DNA of 64,000 nt. Source: Marinobacter sp. X15-166B (GTDB taxonomy: Bacteria > Pseudomonadota > Gammaproteobacteria > Pseudomonadales > Oleiphilaceae). The position numbers and the translations under genes were made by a program. The stretch is from the NCBI RefSeq assembly GCF_001752365.1, contig NZ_MEIY01000001.1:1796735-1860734 (forward strand), given 5' to 3'. The notes beneath the pieces are model-generated. The model was not told the DNA's origin and ran no database searches. It saw only the letters and a list, made by a program, of their open reading frames with translations. Positions 45,364 through 54,919 of the stretch are shown piece after piece (within the stretch, counting starts at the first letter, position 1; the number at the start of each line of letters is the position of its first letter).

Positions 45364-45804
45364 TCAGATACCAGTCTGACGCTCGCGGATTTCGGCCAGG
45401 GTTTTGCAGTCGATGCACAGCGTAGCGGTGGGTCGTGCTTCCAGCCGGCGGATGCCGATTTCTATACCGCACTGGTCGCAGAAACCATAATCGTCCTTGT
45501 CCATGCGGTCGATGGTCTGGTCAATTTTCTTGATCAGCTTGCGCTCCCGGTCCCGGGTGCGCAATTCCAGGCTGAATTCTTCTTCCTGGGTGGCCCGGTC
45601 ACTGGGGTCTGCGTAGTTGGCCGCTTCCTCCTGCATGTGGGTCATGGTGCGGTCGACCTCTTCCATCAGCTCCTGTTTCCAGGACAGTAACAGGGTACGG
45701 AAGTGTTCGAGCATGTCCGCGCTCATGTATTCTTCACCTTTTTTCGATTCGTAAGGGGTGAAGTTGGTAAAACTCTCGCGTGTTTTTTCTACAGTTTTTG
45801 CCAT
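45364..45804 (-). CDS. dksA: RNA polymerase-binding transcription factor DksA
   Basis: Binds the RNA polymerase secondary channel and, with ppGpp, reprograms rRNA and amino-acid promoters. The coiled-coil tip DPSDRA holds the key acidic pair Asp66 and Asp69. The four-cysteine zinc site is at 109, 112, 130 and 133 (CDQC, CIDC). The product is 146 residues (E. coli 151). A gap of 210 nt upstream holds two small hairpins (45875-45890, 45892-45911) that may belong to its leader. Confidence 0.97.
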   Translation of the reverse strand: MAKTVEKTRESFTNFTPYESKKGEEYMSADMLEHFRTLLLSWKQELMEEVDRTMTHMQEEAANYADPSDRATQEEEFSLELRTRDRERKLIKKIDQTIDRMDKDDYGFCDQCGIEIGIRRLEARPTATLCIDCKTLAEIRERQTGI

Positions 45805-45952
45805 TGAACCCGGCCTCTCTTCTTGTCCTTCAAAAGAGCGCGCTGATCTGGGTGCACTTCAGCTGATCAGGGCGCCCGTCCTGAAACGGGAATCTGCGGA
45901 AAATAGCAGATAAGGGTCAGGCGTGCCAGTCCTGTGATTTTGCTCTATCGCA

Positions 45953-45981
45953 TTGGCGCCGTTACGGTGCTTCCGTATGAT
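45953..45981 (+). promoter_or_regulatory. Sigma-70 promoter of sfsA
   Basis: TTGGCG (45953-45958), 17-nt spacer, TATGAT (45976-45981), 34 nt ahead of the sfsA start codon. Confidence 0.5.
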
Positions 45982-46014
45982 GGCTGCCTGCAATGAGCTT
46001 ACCAGGAGAATAGT

Positions 46015-46749
46015 ATGCAATTGTCTGCCCGGTTGGTCGAGGGACGTTTACTCAAACGCTATAAAAGGTTTCTTGCCGATGTGCAGCTGGCGGACGGCTC
46101 GGTGGTCACTGCCCACTGCCCCAACACCGGCTCCATGCGCGGCTGCCAGCCGGACAACGCCCGCGTCTGGCTGACCACCAATGACAACCCGAAGCGCAAA
46201 CTGCGCTACACCTGGGAGTTGGTCGAGGTAGCGTCGGGGCACGTCGCCTGTATCAACACCGCCAGACCCAATGGGCAAGTCGGGGAAGCGATTGAAGCGG
46301 GTGTCATCGGTGAGCTGGCGGGTTATGCGACCCGCCGGTCGGAGGTCAGGTACGGCAGTGAGAACAGCCGCATTGACTGGCTCCTGTCGGGGCACGAGTC
46401 GCAACCGGACGCCTGGGTGGAGGTCAAAAATGTGACCCTGGCAGAAATCGCCGGGGCGCACAGCGTGCCACAGGGGTACTTTCCCGATGCGGTCACGGTA
46501 CGGGGACAGAAACACCTGCGTGAGCTGATGGCGCAGGTGGCGGCCGGCGGTCGCGCGGTGTTGTGTTTTTGCGTGAATCATACCGGTATTGAGGTGGTCC
46601 GCCCGGCGGATCATATCGATCCCGCCTACGGACAGCTGTTGCGGGAAGCGGCAGCGGCGGGGGTGGAAGTTCTGGCGTACCGGGCGGATGATCTGGCGGA
46701 CGGCTCGTTGCGGCTGCGCACGCCGGTGCCGGTTATACTGGCATCCTGA
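46015..46749 (+). CDS. sfsA: SfsA family DNA/RNA nuclease
   Basis: Product of 244 residues with an N-terminal OB-like part ([33 protein letters not shown]) and a PD-(D/E)XK-like nuclease core ([26 protein letters not shown]). Known in E. coli as sugar fermentation stimulation protein; nuclease activity is inferred for the family. AGGAGAA precedes the ATG. The 3' end overlaps the convergent Rieske gene by 17 nt. Confidence 0.93.
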   Translation: MQLSARLVEGRLLKRYKRFLADVQLADGSVVTAHCPNTGSMRGCQPDNARVWLTTNDNPKRKLRYTWELVEVASGHVACINTARPNGQVGEAIEAGVIGELAGYATRRSEVRYGSENSRIDWLLSGHESQPDAWVEVKNVTLAEIAGAHSVPQGYFPDAVTVRGQKHLRELMAQVAAGGRAVLCFCVNHTGIEVVRPADHIDPAYGQLLREAAAAGVEVLAYRADDLADGSLRLRTPVPVILAS

Positions 46750-47074
46750 CCAGCACGGCCCCGTCTGCCAGGGTCCATTCCAGCGGCGACAGGGCGTCCC
46801 CCTGGCAAGGGCCCGCAATGCAGGTGCCCCGGTCCGGCGTGAACAGCGCACCGTGGGTCGCACACTGAATAAACGTGCGCTCCAGGTCGAAAAACCGACC
46901 GGGCATCCAGTTCAGTTCAATGCCCAGGTGCGGGCAGCGGTTAACGTAGGCCGCAATCAGCCCGTTCAGCGAGATGACAAAGCAGGCGGTGCCATCGAGG
47001 TTGAACTCGATGGCACCGCTGCGCTGCAAATCATCGACCCGGCAGACCCGCTGCCAGGCGTGCCCGGCGCCCAT
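46733..47074 (-). CDS. Rieske 2Fe-2S domain protein
   Basis: A stand-alone Rieske domain of 113 residues. The cluster ligands are C-x-H in [12 protein letters not shown] and C-x2-H in [10 protein letters not shown]. This is a small ferredoxin-like electron carrier; the partner oxygenase or reductase is not in the window. It starts 11 nt after the kinase gene with AGGGG next to the ATG, so the two are co-transcribed. Confidence 0.9.
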   Translation of the reverse strand: MGAGHAWQRVCRVDDLQRSGAIEFNLDGTACFVISLNGLIAAYVNRCPHLGIELNWMPGRFFDLERTFIQCATHGALFTPDRGTCIAGPCQGDALSPLEWTLADGAVLVRMPV

Positions 47075-47085
47075 CCCCTGTACCC

Positions 47086-48684
47086 TCAGTCAGCGGTGCC
47101 TGAGGAAGGCGCCGATGCACCGGCCAGTCGCTGGCGAATACGGTCAGCCAGCGCTTCGGCAGCGCCCTCCTGCTCGGTGTGAACGTGCGCCGTATAGGCT
47201 TGTTCTTCCGCGTTCAGAGGCTCAAGCCAGGTGGCCTGCACATCGAACAGGTCCTCGGTGGCTTCGGACGCGTCTCCCTGGCGGGCGCGGATCCATTCCC
47301 GGCGCAGGGCCAGAGGTGCTTCGCAGTAGACCAGTACAAAAGGCACGCCTTGCTCTTCGGCCACGGCCGCTAACTGGGCGCGCTCACTGGTCTTCAGGCT
47401 GGCGGCGTCCACGATCACCGAAAATCCGGCGGCCAGCAGTTGTGAGGTCAGGCGGGTCAGGCGCTGATAGGTTTTCGCGCTGGCTTCGGGGGTGTACATA
47501 CGGCTGCCGGTGGCAGAATTGCTGGACTCCAGCGGTTGCAGGCCGTGCAGCCGTTTGCGTTCGATGTCTGAGCGCAGCCGAATCAGGCCCAGCTCGTTGG
47601 CCAGCACACCACTGACCGCGGTTTTACCACTGGCAGACAAGCCACAGGTGGCAAGCAGATAGCGGTCCGGTATTTCGCTGTAGGATTCTGCCAGGTTGGC
47701 ATAATCCCGGTATTGCTGGACCAGTCCGGCTTTCTCGGTGTCGCCCAGCGACGGATTACCCATGGTGAACAAAGCGATTTTGGCGCGGACCAGTGCCCGG
47801 TAGGCTTTGTAGAGTGGCAGCAGGGCGAGTGCGTCGAAATCGTCGCGGTACTCCAGATAGGTGTTGAGCACCCGGTTGGCATGGCCGTATTCGCGCCGCG
47901 CTTCCAGATCCATCAGCAAGAACGCCAGATCGTTGATGACGTCGATCCAGCGGAACGGTTCGTTGAATTCGATGCCGTCAAATACGGTAACCTGATCGTC
48001 AAACACGGTGATGTTGGCCAGATGCAGGTCGCCATGGCATTCCCGGACAAAGCCGTCTTCGCGGCGCTGGCTGATCAGAGCCTGGTGCCGTTCAAAGGTT
48101 GTACGGGTCCAGTGTTCCAGACTGTCCAATTGCGGAGCCAGCTCCGGGGCGGGCAGCAGGGGCCGAATCTGGTCGAAGTTCTCCTGCATGGCGGCATACA
48201 CCGCCTCCGGTGTGCCGAGCGGTTTGTCCGCTGCGACCGGCGTCAGTGTCTGGTGAAACAGGGCGGTTTGCCGGGCCAGTTCGGTGACCAGTTCGGCGGA
48301 CAGGGTGCCTTGCTCCTGCCTGGCATCAAACAGATCCTGCTGGTTGAACTGACGCATGCGAATGGCGTACTCGAAGGCTTCGCCGGTGCCGCCAAGCACC
48401 GGCGCCTGGGGTGAACCGGTGATGGGTAACACTTCGAGATACAGTTTGCCCGCCAGCCGGCTGTTGAGGCGCAACTCTTCATTGCAGAAGTGCTGACGGC
48501 GGTCGAGGGTGGAAAAGTCCAGAAAGCCGAAGTCCATGGGCTTTTTGATCTTGTAGGCGTAGTCGCCGGTGAGGATGACCCAGGAAATATGAGTCTCCAT
48601 CACCTGGATGTGCGAGACTGGGTGGTTGTACACGTCCGGGTTCTGCAGGGCCAGAATCAGATCATCGGTGGTTACTGAACTCAC
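47086..48684 (-). CDS. Two-domain aminoglycoside phosphotransferase-like/AAA kinase
   Basis: Product of 532 residues. The N-terminal half resembles the APH/choline-kinase fold, with catalytic ECHGDLHLANITVFDD and FDGIEFN. The C-terminal third is a P-loop kinase (ATCGLSASGKTAVSGVLANELG) followed by IRLRSDIERKRLHGL, like small gluconate/chloramphenicol-type kinases. The double-kinase architecture is widespread but the substrate is unknown. GTG start with AGGAGA 6 nt upstream. It is divergent from mrcB and upstream of the Rieske gene. Confidence 0.85.
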   Translation of the reverse strand: MSSVTTDDLILALQNPDVYNHPVSHIQVMETHISWVILTGDYAYKIKKPMDFGFLDFSTLDRRQHFCNEELRLNSRLAGKLYLEVLPITGSPQAPVLGGTGEAFEYAIRMRQFNQQDLFDARQEQGTLSAELVTELARQTALFHQTLTPVAADKPLGTPEAVYAAMQENFDQIRPLLPAPELAPQLDSLEHWTRTTFERHQALISQRREDGFVRECHGDLHLANITVFDDQVTVFDGIEFNEPFRWIDVINDLAFLLMDLEARREYGHANRVLNTYLEYRDDFDALALLPLYKAYRALVRAKIALFTMGNPSLGDTEKAGLVQQYRDYANLAESYSEIPDRYLLATCGLSASGKTAVSGVLANELGLIRLRSDIERKRLHGLQPLESSNSATGSRMYTPEASAKTYQRLTRLTSQLLAAGFSVIVDAASLKTSERAQLAAVAEEQGVPFVLVYCEAPLALRREWIRARQGDASEATEDLFDVQATWLEPLNAEEQAYTAHVHTEQEGAAEALADRIRQRLAGASAPSSGTAD

Positions 48685-48796
48685 AAGTCTCTCCTCGGTC
48701 GGGGCAGGTTTTTCTGCCCGCTATCATAGCTGCCACATTACATAAATGACACAGACAGAGCCCGCGCCAGGGTGCTGATTTCGTTATAATCGCCCC

Positions 48797-51127
48797 ATGA
48801 AAAAAACAGCCCCGAAAAAAAAGTCACGTAAAAACAACTCTCCCAGACGATCTGGCAGCAAACGGAAGCCCTGGTTCTGGCGGTTAATGATCAGGATTTT
48901 TCTGATCGCCGTCGTCATCCTCGCCGGCTGGCTGGTGTATTTGGATGCGGTGGTCACCTCCCGGTTTGAGGGCCGGCGTTTTGAAGTGCCGTCCCGGGTG
49001 TATGCGCGGCCGCTGGAACTGTACGACGGTGCCAGTATCAGTGTGGGCGCCCTGAAACGGGAGCTGGAACTGGCCGGTTACCAGCAGGGTGACGGCGTGC
49101 GGGCGGGCAGCTACACAGTATCGGGCAGCCGCTTTGTCATCAGTTCCCGGGGGTTTGTGTTCCCGGACGGGGCCGAACCCCGGCGACGGATGGCGTTGAC
49201 GGTGTCGGGGGACCAGGTCACCCGGTTCCGGGTGCTGGAAGGAGCCCCATCGGCCATCGTGCGGCTCCGGCCCGCCCAGATAGGCGGCATCTATCCGGCC
49301 CACAAGGAAGACCGCGTGCTGATCCAGCTGGACGATTTACCCCCCTATTTTGAGGCCGCCTTGCTGGCCGTGGAAGATCGTGATTTTTACCACCACCACG
49401 GCGTCGCGCCCCTGTCCATTGCCCGCGCACTCTGGGCAAACCTGCAGGCCGGACGGGTTGTTCAAGGTGGCAGTACCTTGACGCAGCAGTTGGTGAAGAA
49501 CTTCTTTCTGAGCCGCGAGCAGACCTTGGTGCGCAAGGGCAACGAAGCCCTGATGTCGCTGTTGCTGGAACTGCATTACGACAAACAGGATATTCTGGAA
49601 ACCTACCTGAACGAGGTCTATCTGGGGCAGGCGGGCGCGCGGGGCATCCACGGCTTCGGGCTGGCCAGCCAGTTTTACTTTGGTGAGTCCTTGCGCGACC
49701 TGTCGTTGTCGCAACTGGCACTGCTGGTGGGTATGGTCAAAGGCCCCAGTTATTACGATCCGCGCCGTCACCCCGAGCGCGCCATGGCGCGGCGTAATCT
49801 GGTGATCCGGCTGTTGCAGGACAGTGGCCAGATCGATGCGGGTCAAGCCGCCCGGGCTCAGGCCCGGCCGTTGGGGGTCACCGCACGACCTTCCTACAGC
49901 GAAAACCGCTACCCGGCGTTTATCGATCTGGTGCGCCGCCATCTGGCACGGGACTACCGAGAGGAAGACTTGCAAAGCGAAGGGCTGCGCATCTTCACCA
50001 CACTCAACCCCTCGATTCAGTACGCCGCGGAATACGCGGTGCAGCATACCGTCAAGCAGCTGGCCGGGCGGGCCCGGGGAGGGGAACTGGAAGCGGCCAT
50101 GGTGGTCACTGCACGGGACAGCGGCGAGGTGCTGGGCGTAGTGGGCGGTCAGGACCCGGGATTTGTGGGCTTCAACCGGGCGCTGGATGCATGGCGCCCG
50201 ATAGGCTCCTTGATGAAACCCTTTGTGTACCTTGCCGCCTTGCAGCAGGCGGACAAATACACTTTGGTCACACCGGTGACCGACTCCGGGTTTGCCCTGG
50301 TGTTCGATGATGGCCAACGCTGGGAACCACGGAATTACGACCGGGAAGAGCGGGGTGAGGTGCCCCTGCACCTGGCGCTGTCCCGCTCATACAACTTGCC
50401 GGCGGTACGTGTCGGTCTGGATGTCGGCGTGGACGCAGTGGTTGACACCCTGCAGAAACTGGGTGTCGACCATGCAGTGTCGGAATACCCGTCGATGCTG
50501 CTGGGGGCAGCCTCAATGACCCCAGTGACGGTAGCGCAGATCTACCAGGGGCTGGCGACATCGGGTTTCAATACGCCATTGCGCAGCATCCGTCAGGTAA
50601 CCGACGCGCAGGGTAACGCCTTGTCCCGCTACCATCTGGCGGTCAATCAGGTGGTCGATCCGGCGGCGGTGCATCTGGTGCAATACGCGATGCAGGAAAC
50701 CATGCGTGAGGGCACCGGGCGCTCGGCCTACCGCTTTGTGTCGCCGGATTTGAGTCTCGCCGGCAAGACCGGAACCACCGACGCAGGTCGGGACAGCTGG
50801 TTTGCGGGCTTCAGTGGGGACCTGCTTGCGGTAACCTGGGTGGGGCGGGATGATAACGGCGAGACATCGCTTACCGGTGCCACCGGTGCGCTGCCTATCT
50901 GGTCCGGATTTATGGCGCAAGTTCCCCAGCACGGGTTTGCTCCGGTGGTGCCGGACGGGGTGAATTATCACTGGGTGGACCCATCGGCGCAGGCGCTGAC
51001 TGAGGAGTACTGCCAGAATGCCCGCCTCATGCCGTTCATTGCGGGCAGTGAGCCCACGCAGAAGGTCACTTGCAATGGCGGTCTGACACGAAAATTACAA
51101 GGTTGGTTTGAGGGTATCTTCCGATGA
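48797..51127 (+). CDS. mrcB: Penicillin-binding protein 1B
   Basis: Bifunctional peptidoglycan synthase of 776 residues. A very basic cytoplasmic tail (KKTAPKKKSRKNNSPRR) precedes one membrane anchor (LMIRIFLIAVVILAGWLVYL). UB2H-like region, then glycosyltransferase GT51 with AVEDRDFYHHHG and QGGSTLTQQLVKN. The transpeptidase has Ser in GSLMKP, SRSYN and GKTGTT. No Shine-Dalgarno is visible; TATAAT lies 6 nt before the ATG, so the mRNA could be leaderless. The stop overlaps the next ATG. Confidence 0.96.
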   Translation: MKKTAPKKKSRKNNSPRRSGSKRKPWFWRLMIRIFLIAVVILAGWLVYLDAVVTSRFEGRRFEVPSRVYARPLELYDGASISVGALKRELELAGYQQGDGVRAGSYTVSGSRFVISSRGFVFPDGAEPRRRMALTVSGDQVTRFRVLEGAPSAIVRLRPAQIGGIYPAHKEDRVLIQLDDLPPYFEAALLAVEDRDFYHHHGVAPLSIARALWANLQAGRVVQGGSTLTQQLVKNFFLSREQTLVRKGNEALMSLLLELHYDKQDILETYLNEVYLGQAGARGIHGFGLASQFYFGESLRDLSLSQLALLVGMVKGPSYYDPRRHPERAMARRNLVIRLLQDSGQIDAGQAARAQARPLGVTARPSYSENRYPAFIDLVRRHLARDYREEDLQSEGLRIFTTLNPSIQYAAEYAVQHTVKQLAGRARGGELEAAMVVTARDSGEVLGVVGGQDPGFVGFNRALDAWRPIGSLMKPFVYLAALQQADKYTLVTPVTDSGFALVFDDGQRWEPRNYDREERGEVPLHLALSRSYNLPAVRVGLDVGVDAVVDTLQKLGVDHAVSEYPSMLLGAASMTPVTVAQIYQGLATSGFNTPLRSIRQVTDAQGNALSRYHLAVNQVVDPAAVHLVQYAMQETMREGTGRSAYRFVSPDLSLAGKTGTTDAGRDSWFAGFSGDLLAVTWVGRDDNGETSLTGATGALPIWSGFMAQVPQHGFAPVVPDGVNYHWVDPSAQALTEEYCQNARLMPFIAGSEPTQKVTCNGGLTRKLQGWFEGIFR

Positions 51128-51685
51128 ACAGATTACCACGACAGTTTGCAGCCCTGATCGCCATTTCGGTAATGCTTGCCGGGTGTGCCAGTGGTCCGGG
51201 CGGGACCATTTATGTGCCCGCGAACGCCCCTCCTGGCCCAGCGCCCACCCCGGAAGCGCCGCAGCCTGCCTACCCCCCCACCCGAGCGGCATGCGCCCCC
51301 CGCTGCGCCAGCGCCGCAGCGGGACGCTCCGGCGTCACCACGGTATCAGGATGCCGCAGAACGCCTGTCGCCCGCGGCCGCCGGATTGATTCGCGAGGCA
51401 GATGCATTGCTGGCCCGCGGGGAGGTTCGGGGGGCAATCAACAGACTGGAACGGGCGCAGCGCATCTCGCCACGCTCATCGGAAGTGTATTTCAAGTTGT
51501 CGCAAGCCTACGTGGCACAGAACAACCTGGGCGCGGCCGAACAGTTTACCCTCAAGGGGTTGTCGTTGACGGGCAGCAACGTCAGGCTGCAGCGTGCCGG
51601 TTGGTCGTTGCTGGCAGACATCCGCCGCGCCCGCGGTAACCTAGCAGGCGCGGATCAGGCCGAGGCCAGAGCTGCCGCGTTGTGA
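51124..51685 (+). CDS. TPR-like lipoprotein, with apparent frameshift
   Basis: The signal and lipobox (MNRLPRQFAALIAISVMLAGC) are in one frame. The tetratricopeptide part (AAAGLIREADALLARGEVRGAINRLERAQRISPRSSEVYFKLSQAYVAQNNLGAAEQFTLKGLSL) is in the next. They meet at seven C (51273-51279). Removing one gives a continuous 186-residue lipoprotein with a Pro/Ala linker. It is coupled to mrcB (ATGA overlap), so it may assist PBP1B at the outer membrane, but it does not obviously match LpoB. Consensus error or poly-C phase variation are both possible. Confidence 0.78.
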
Positions 51686-51710
51686 TTCGGCCGGACGTCC
51701 GGACGACCGG

Positions 51711-52991
51711 TCACAGGGTCGCCATGACCCGTGCCGCGGCGGCGATGGTGTAGTCAACGTCTTCGTCGGACATGGCCGCGGAGGCGAAACCGGCTTCAAA
51801 TGCGGAAGGGGCCAGATACACGCCTTCCTTTAACATACCCTGGAAAAAACGGCCGAAGCGCTCGGTATCGCATTGCATCACCTGGTCGAACCGGGTGATG
51901 CTGCGCTCTTCGGTGAAGAACAGGCCAAACATGCCGCCCACACCCTGCACGGTGAGGGGGATACCCGCCTCGTCAGCCGCCGCCTTGATGCCATCACGCA
52001 CCCGCGCGGTTTTGGCCGCCAGCCGGTCGTGAAAGCCCGCTTCGGTAATCGCGTTCAGTGCGGCCAGCCCGGCGGTCATCGCCAGCGGATTGCCAGACAA
52101 GGTGCCCGCCTGATACACCGGCCCCAGTGGTGAAATTTGCTCCATGATGGCGCGCTTGCCACCGAAGGCACCGACTGGCAGACCACCGCCAATCACCTTG
52201 CCGAGTGTGGTCAGGTCCGGGGTCACGCCGTAGTGCTGCTGGGCACCGCCGAGGGCCACCCGGAAGCCGGTCATCACTTCGTCAAAGATCAGTACGGTGC
52301 CGTGTTGGTCACAGACGTCGCGCAAGGCTTCCAAAAAGCCTGGCACCGGCGGAATGCAGTTCATGTTACCGGCGACGGGCTCAACAATGATGGCCGCAAT
52401 TTCATCGCCCATCCGGGCAAAGGTATTGCGGACGCCCTCAATGTCGTTGTAATCCAGGGTCAGGGTGAGCTCCGCCAGACTCGCGGGGATACCCGGTGAG
52501 TTGGGTTCGCCAAGGGTCAGGGCGCCCGAACCGGCTTTGACCAGCAGCGAGTCGACGTGGCCGTGGTAGCAGCCTTCAAATTTAACGATCTTGTCACGAC
52601 CGGTATAGCCGCGAGCCAGACGAATGGCGCTCATGGTGGCTTCGGTGCCTGAATTGACCATACGCACCAGCTCAATGGAGGGCACCAGTTCGCACACTTT
52701 TTTGGCCATTTCAGTTTCAATGGCGGTGGGGGCACCATAGCCCACACCCAGATCGACCTGCTGATGCAGGGCCGCTTTGATGCGCGGATCCGAATGGCCG
52801 AGAATCATCGGCCCCCAGGAGCCAATGAAATCGATGTAACGCCGGTCGTCTTCATCGTACAGGTAGGCGCCCTCGGCGCGTTTGAAAAACAGCGGGGTAC
52901 CGCCGACCCCGCGAAACGCCCGCACCGGTGAGTTGACGCCACCGGGAATGTATTTCTGGGCCTGGGCGAACAGATTTTCGGATTGAGACAT
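51711..52991 (-). CDS. hemL: Glutamate-1-semialdehyde 2,1-aminomutase
   Basis: PLP enzyme making 5-aminolevulinate for haem in the C5 pathway. The product is 426 residues: [31 protein letters not shown], the cofactor region [18 protein letters not shown] and PLP lysine in [17 protein letters not shown]. The ATG at 52991 has GGAG 9 nt upstream; a TTG three codons earlier sits too close to it. It lies 23 nt downstream of thiE. Confidence 0.96.
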   Translation of the reverse strand: MSQSENLFAQAQKYIPGGVNSPVRAFRGVGGTPLFFKRAEGAYLYDEDDRRYIDFIGSWGPMILGHSDPRIKAALHQQVDLGVGYGAPTAIETEMAKKVCELVPSIELVRMVNSGTEATMSAIRLARGYTGRDKIVKFEGCYHGHVDSLLVKAGSGALTLGEPNSPGIPASLAELTLTLDYNDIEGVRNTFARMGDEIAAIIVEPVAGNMNCIPPVPGFLEALRDVCDQHGTVLIFDEVMTGFRVALGGAQQHYGVTPDLTTLGKVIGGGLPVGAFGGKRAIMEQISPLGPVYQAGTLSGNPLAMTAGLAALNAITEAGFHDRLAAKTARVRDGIKAAADEAGIPLTVQGVGGMFGLFFTEERSITRFDQVMQCDTERFGRFFQGMLKEGVYLAPSAFEAGFASAAMSDEDVDYTIAAAARVMATL

Positions 52992-53014
52992 GGTATGCAA
53001 CTCCGGTTGGTAGA

Positions 53015-53674
53015 TCAGAGAAATAGGGGATGATGGCGGGCGATCAGTGTGCTGATAGCACGCGCCTGATGTTCGACGTCCTCCGTCGCAAACAGCCCGC
53101 CGACCACCGCCAGCAGGTCGGCGCCGGCTTTGATCAGGGTGTCGCCGTTTGCGGTGGTAATGCCGCCGATCGCGGTGATGGGCAGGTCCAGTGCCGCCGC
53201 TTCAGCCAGCACGCGGGGGTCGGCCGCGCTGGCGTCCGACTTGGTGTGGGAATGGAAAAACCGCCCGAACGCCAGATAGTCCGCCCCGGCAGCGCGGGCC
53301 TGATGGGCCAGCTTGAGACTGCCGTGGCAGGTAACACCAATAATCGCTTCGTCGCCCAGCAATGCCCGGGCATCCGCGACGGAGCCGTCGTCTTGCCCCA
53401 GGTGTACGCCGGCGGCCTGTATTCGCTGAGCCAGGCGCGGGTCGTCATTGACTAGCAGGGGCACACCATGGGACCGGCATACCGCCTGCAGGCTTTGGGC
53501 GATGTGCAACCGTTCCGTATCGGTAGAGGTTTTATCACGATACTGGACCATCACGGCGCCCCCACGGATTGCCGCGTCGACCGCACCGGCAATGGTGTGT
53601 GCAGAGAGGAGCTGGCTGTCGGTAACCGCATAAAGGCCCGGTTTGAGCCCTTTGGCAAAGGTACGGCCGCTCAT
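53015..53674 (-). CDS. thiE: Thiamine phosphate synthase
   Basis: Joins the pyrimidine and thiazole halves of thiamine. The product is 219 residues, with [49 protein letters not shown] and a glycine-rich phosphate site ([24 protein letters not shown]). Its ATG overlaps the thiD stop (ATGA). Confidence 0.95.
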   Translation of the reverse strand: MSGRTFAKGLKPGLYAVTDSQLLSAHTIAGAVDAAIRGGAVMVQYRDKTSTDTERLHIAQSLQAVCRSHGVPLLVNDDPRLAQRIQAAGVHLGQDDGSVADARALLGDEAIIGVTCHGSLKLAHQARAAGADYLAFGRFFHSHTKSDASAADPRVLAEAAALDLPITAIGGITTANGDTLIKAGADLLAVVGGLFATEDVEHQARAISTLIARHHPLFL

Positions 53675-54477
53675 GATGACGCCGGTGACGGGGCAGTGCT
53701 GCGATCAGGAACAGGTTGCCCGCTGCCCACCGCCAGCGCGCGGTCGATTGCCGCGGAGACGAAACGTTGCGCACTCTCTATGGCTGCTTCCAGGGGCAGC
53801 CCGGCCGCCCGGCCAGCGGCAATGGCGGCCGCCAGGGTGCAGCCGGTACCGTGGTATTCGCCGCCGACCCGCTTCACCGCCCATTGCTGGGGGTGTCGCT
53901 GCTGGCGGTAGAGAGTGTTAATAATGTCCGGTCCCTCACCGTGGCCGCCGGTCACCAGCACTGAAGGACAACCGGCGTCGAGAAGACGGGCGACTGCTTG
54001 GGTTTCCTGGTCACTGTGGCCCAGCAGTGCTACCTCGACCCCATTGGGGGTAATCACGTCGGCGTGGCTGAACAGCTGCTGTGTCATCGACTCAATCAGC
54101 GCCTGGTCCGCCAGATCACCGCCGCCGGCCGCTTTGATCACCGGGTCAACAATCAGGGGCAACTCCGGATGTCGGGTCAGGAATTCCAGCAATACGGCAA
54201 CCACCCCGGCGTTGCCGAGCGCGCCGGTTTTGACCGCATGGATCGGGGTGTCGCCTTCGAGGCATTCAAGCTGTGCCCGGATCAGTTCCGCTTCCACCGG
54301 GGTGGCGCCGTGTACGTTGCAGGTATCCTGCACCGTCAGGCAGGTCAGTACCGGCAGCGGGTGCGCCCCCAGCGCGGTAATCGCCTGGATATCCGCCTGT
54401 ATGCCGGCACCGCCGGAAGGGTCAAGACCTGACAAAACCAGTACTTGGGGGCGATGTTGAAGGTTGATAGTGCTCAC
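53671..54477 (-). CDS. thiD: Hydroxymethylpyrimidine/phosphomethylpyrimidine kinase
   Basis: Phosphorylates HMP twice for thiamine synthesis. Ribokinase fold of 268 residues: VLVLSGLDPSGGAGIQADIQAI, VDPVIKAAGGGDLADQALI and the anion hole EYHGTGCTLAAAIAAGRAAG. The GTG start partly overlaps its AGGAG, so the exact start is less certain. thiE follows with a 4-nt overlap; hemJ lies 3 nt upstream. Confidence 0.94.
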   Translation of the reverse strand: MSTINLQHRPQVLVLSGLDPSGGAGIQADIQAITALGAHPLPVLTCLTVQDTCNVHGATPVEAELIRAQLECLEGDTPIHAVKTGALGNAGVVAVLLEFLTRHPELPLIVDPVIKAAGGGDLADQALIESMTQQLFSHADVITPNGVEVALLGHSDQETQAVARLLDAGCPSVLVTGGHGEGPDIINTLYRQQRHPQQWAVKRVGGEYHGTGCTLAAAIAAGRAAGLPLEAAIESAQRFVSAAIDRALAVGSGQPVPDRSTAPSPASS

Positions 54478-54480
54478 TCC

Positions 54481-54903
54481 TCAAAAAGGTCGTACTGTGG
54501 CCAGGATAATGACGGCCACCAGAATCAACACAGGAAATTCATTGAACCAGCGATAGAACACATGCGTACGGGTGTTGCTGTCATCCCGGAACACCTTGAC
54601 CAGATGACCGCAATAAAAATGATAGGCCACCAGCACCGCGATCAGGGCCAGTTTGGCGTGTAGCCAGCCCTGGCTCAGGTAACCTGCTGCATTGTAGCTC
54701 ACCAGCCAGCCCCCGAACAAAAGGGTCGCCACCATCGACGGTGTGGTAATGCCCCGGTACAGCTTGCGCTCCATGGTCTTAAAGCGCTCCCGTCCGGGGA
54801 CGTCCTCACAGGCCGCGTGATAAACGAACAGGCGCGGCAGGTAAAACAGCCCGGCAAACCAGCACACCATGGCAATCAGGTGAAGGGCCTTAATCCACAA
54901 CAT
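54481..54903 (-). CDS. hemJ: Protoporphyrinogen oxidase HemJ
   Basis: Four-helix inner-membrane protein of 140 residues that oxidises protoporphyrinogen IX in haem synthesis. Conserved LWIKALHLIAMVCWFAGLFYLPRLFVYH contains the essential His, and the end has WLHAKLALIAVLVAYHFYCGHLVK and RWFNEFPVLILV. The ATG at 54903 has GGAG 7 nt upstream; one two codons earlier is too close. It is linked to hemL through thiD-thiE. Confidence 0.92.
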   Translation of the reverse strand: MLWIKALHLIAMVCWFAGLFYLPRLFVYHAACEDVPGRERFKTMERKLYRGITTPSMVATLLFGGWLVSYNAAGYLSQGWLHAKLALIAVLVAYHFYCGHLVKVFRDDSNTRTHVFYRWFNEFPVLILVAVIILATVRPF

Positions 54904-54919
54904 GAACATACTCCAGGGG

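Noticed and set aside
45953..46174. Short plus-strand frame overlapping the start of sfsA
   Set aside because: It lies on the sfsA promoter and reads the sfsA start region in another frame; no ribosome site or homology.
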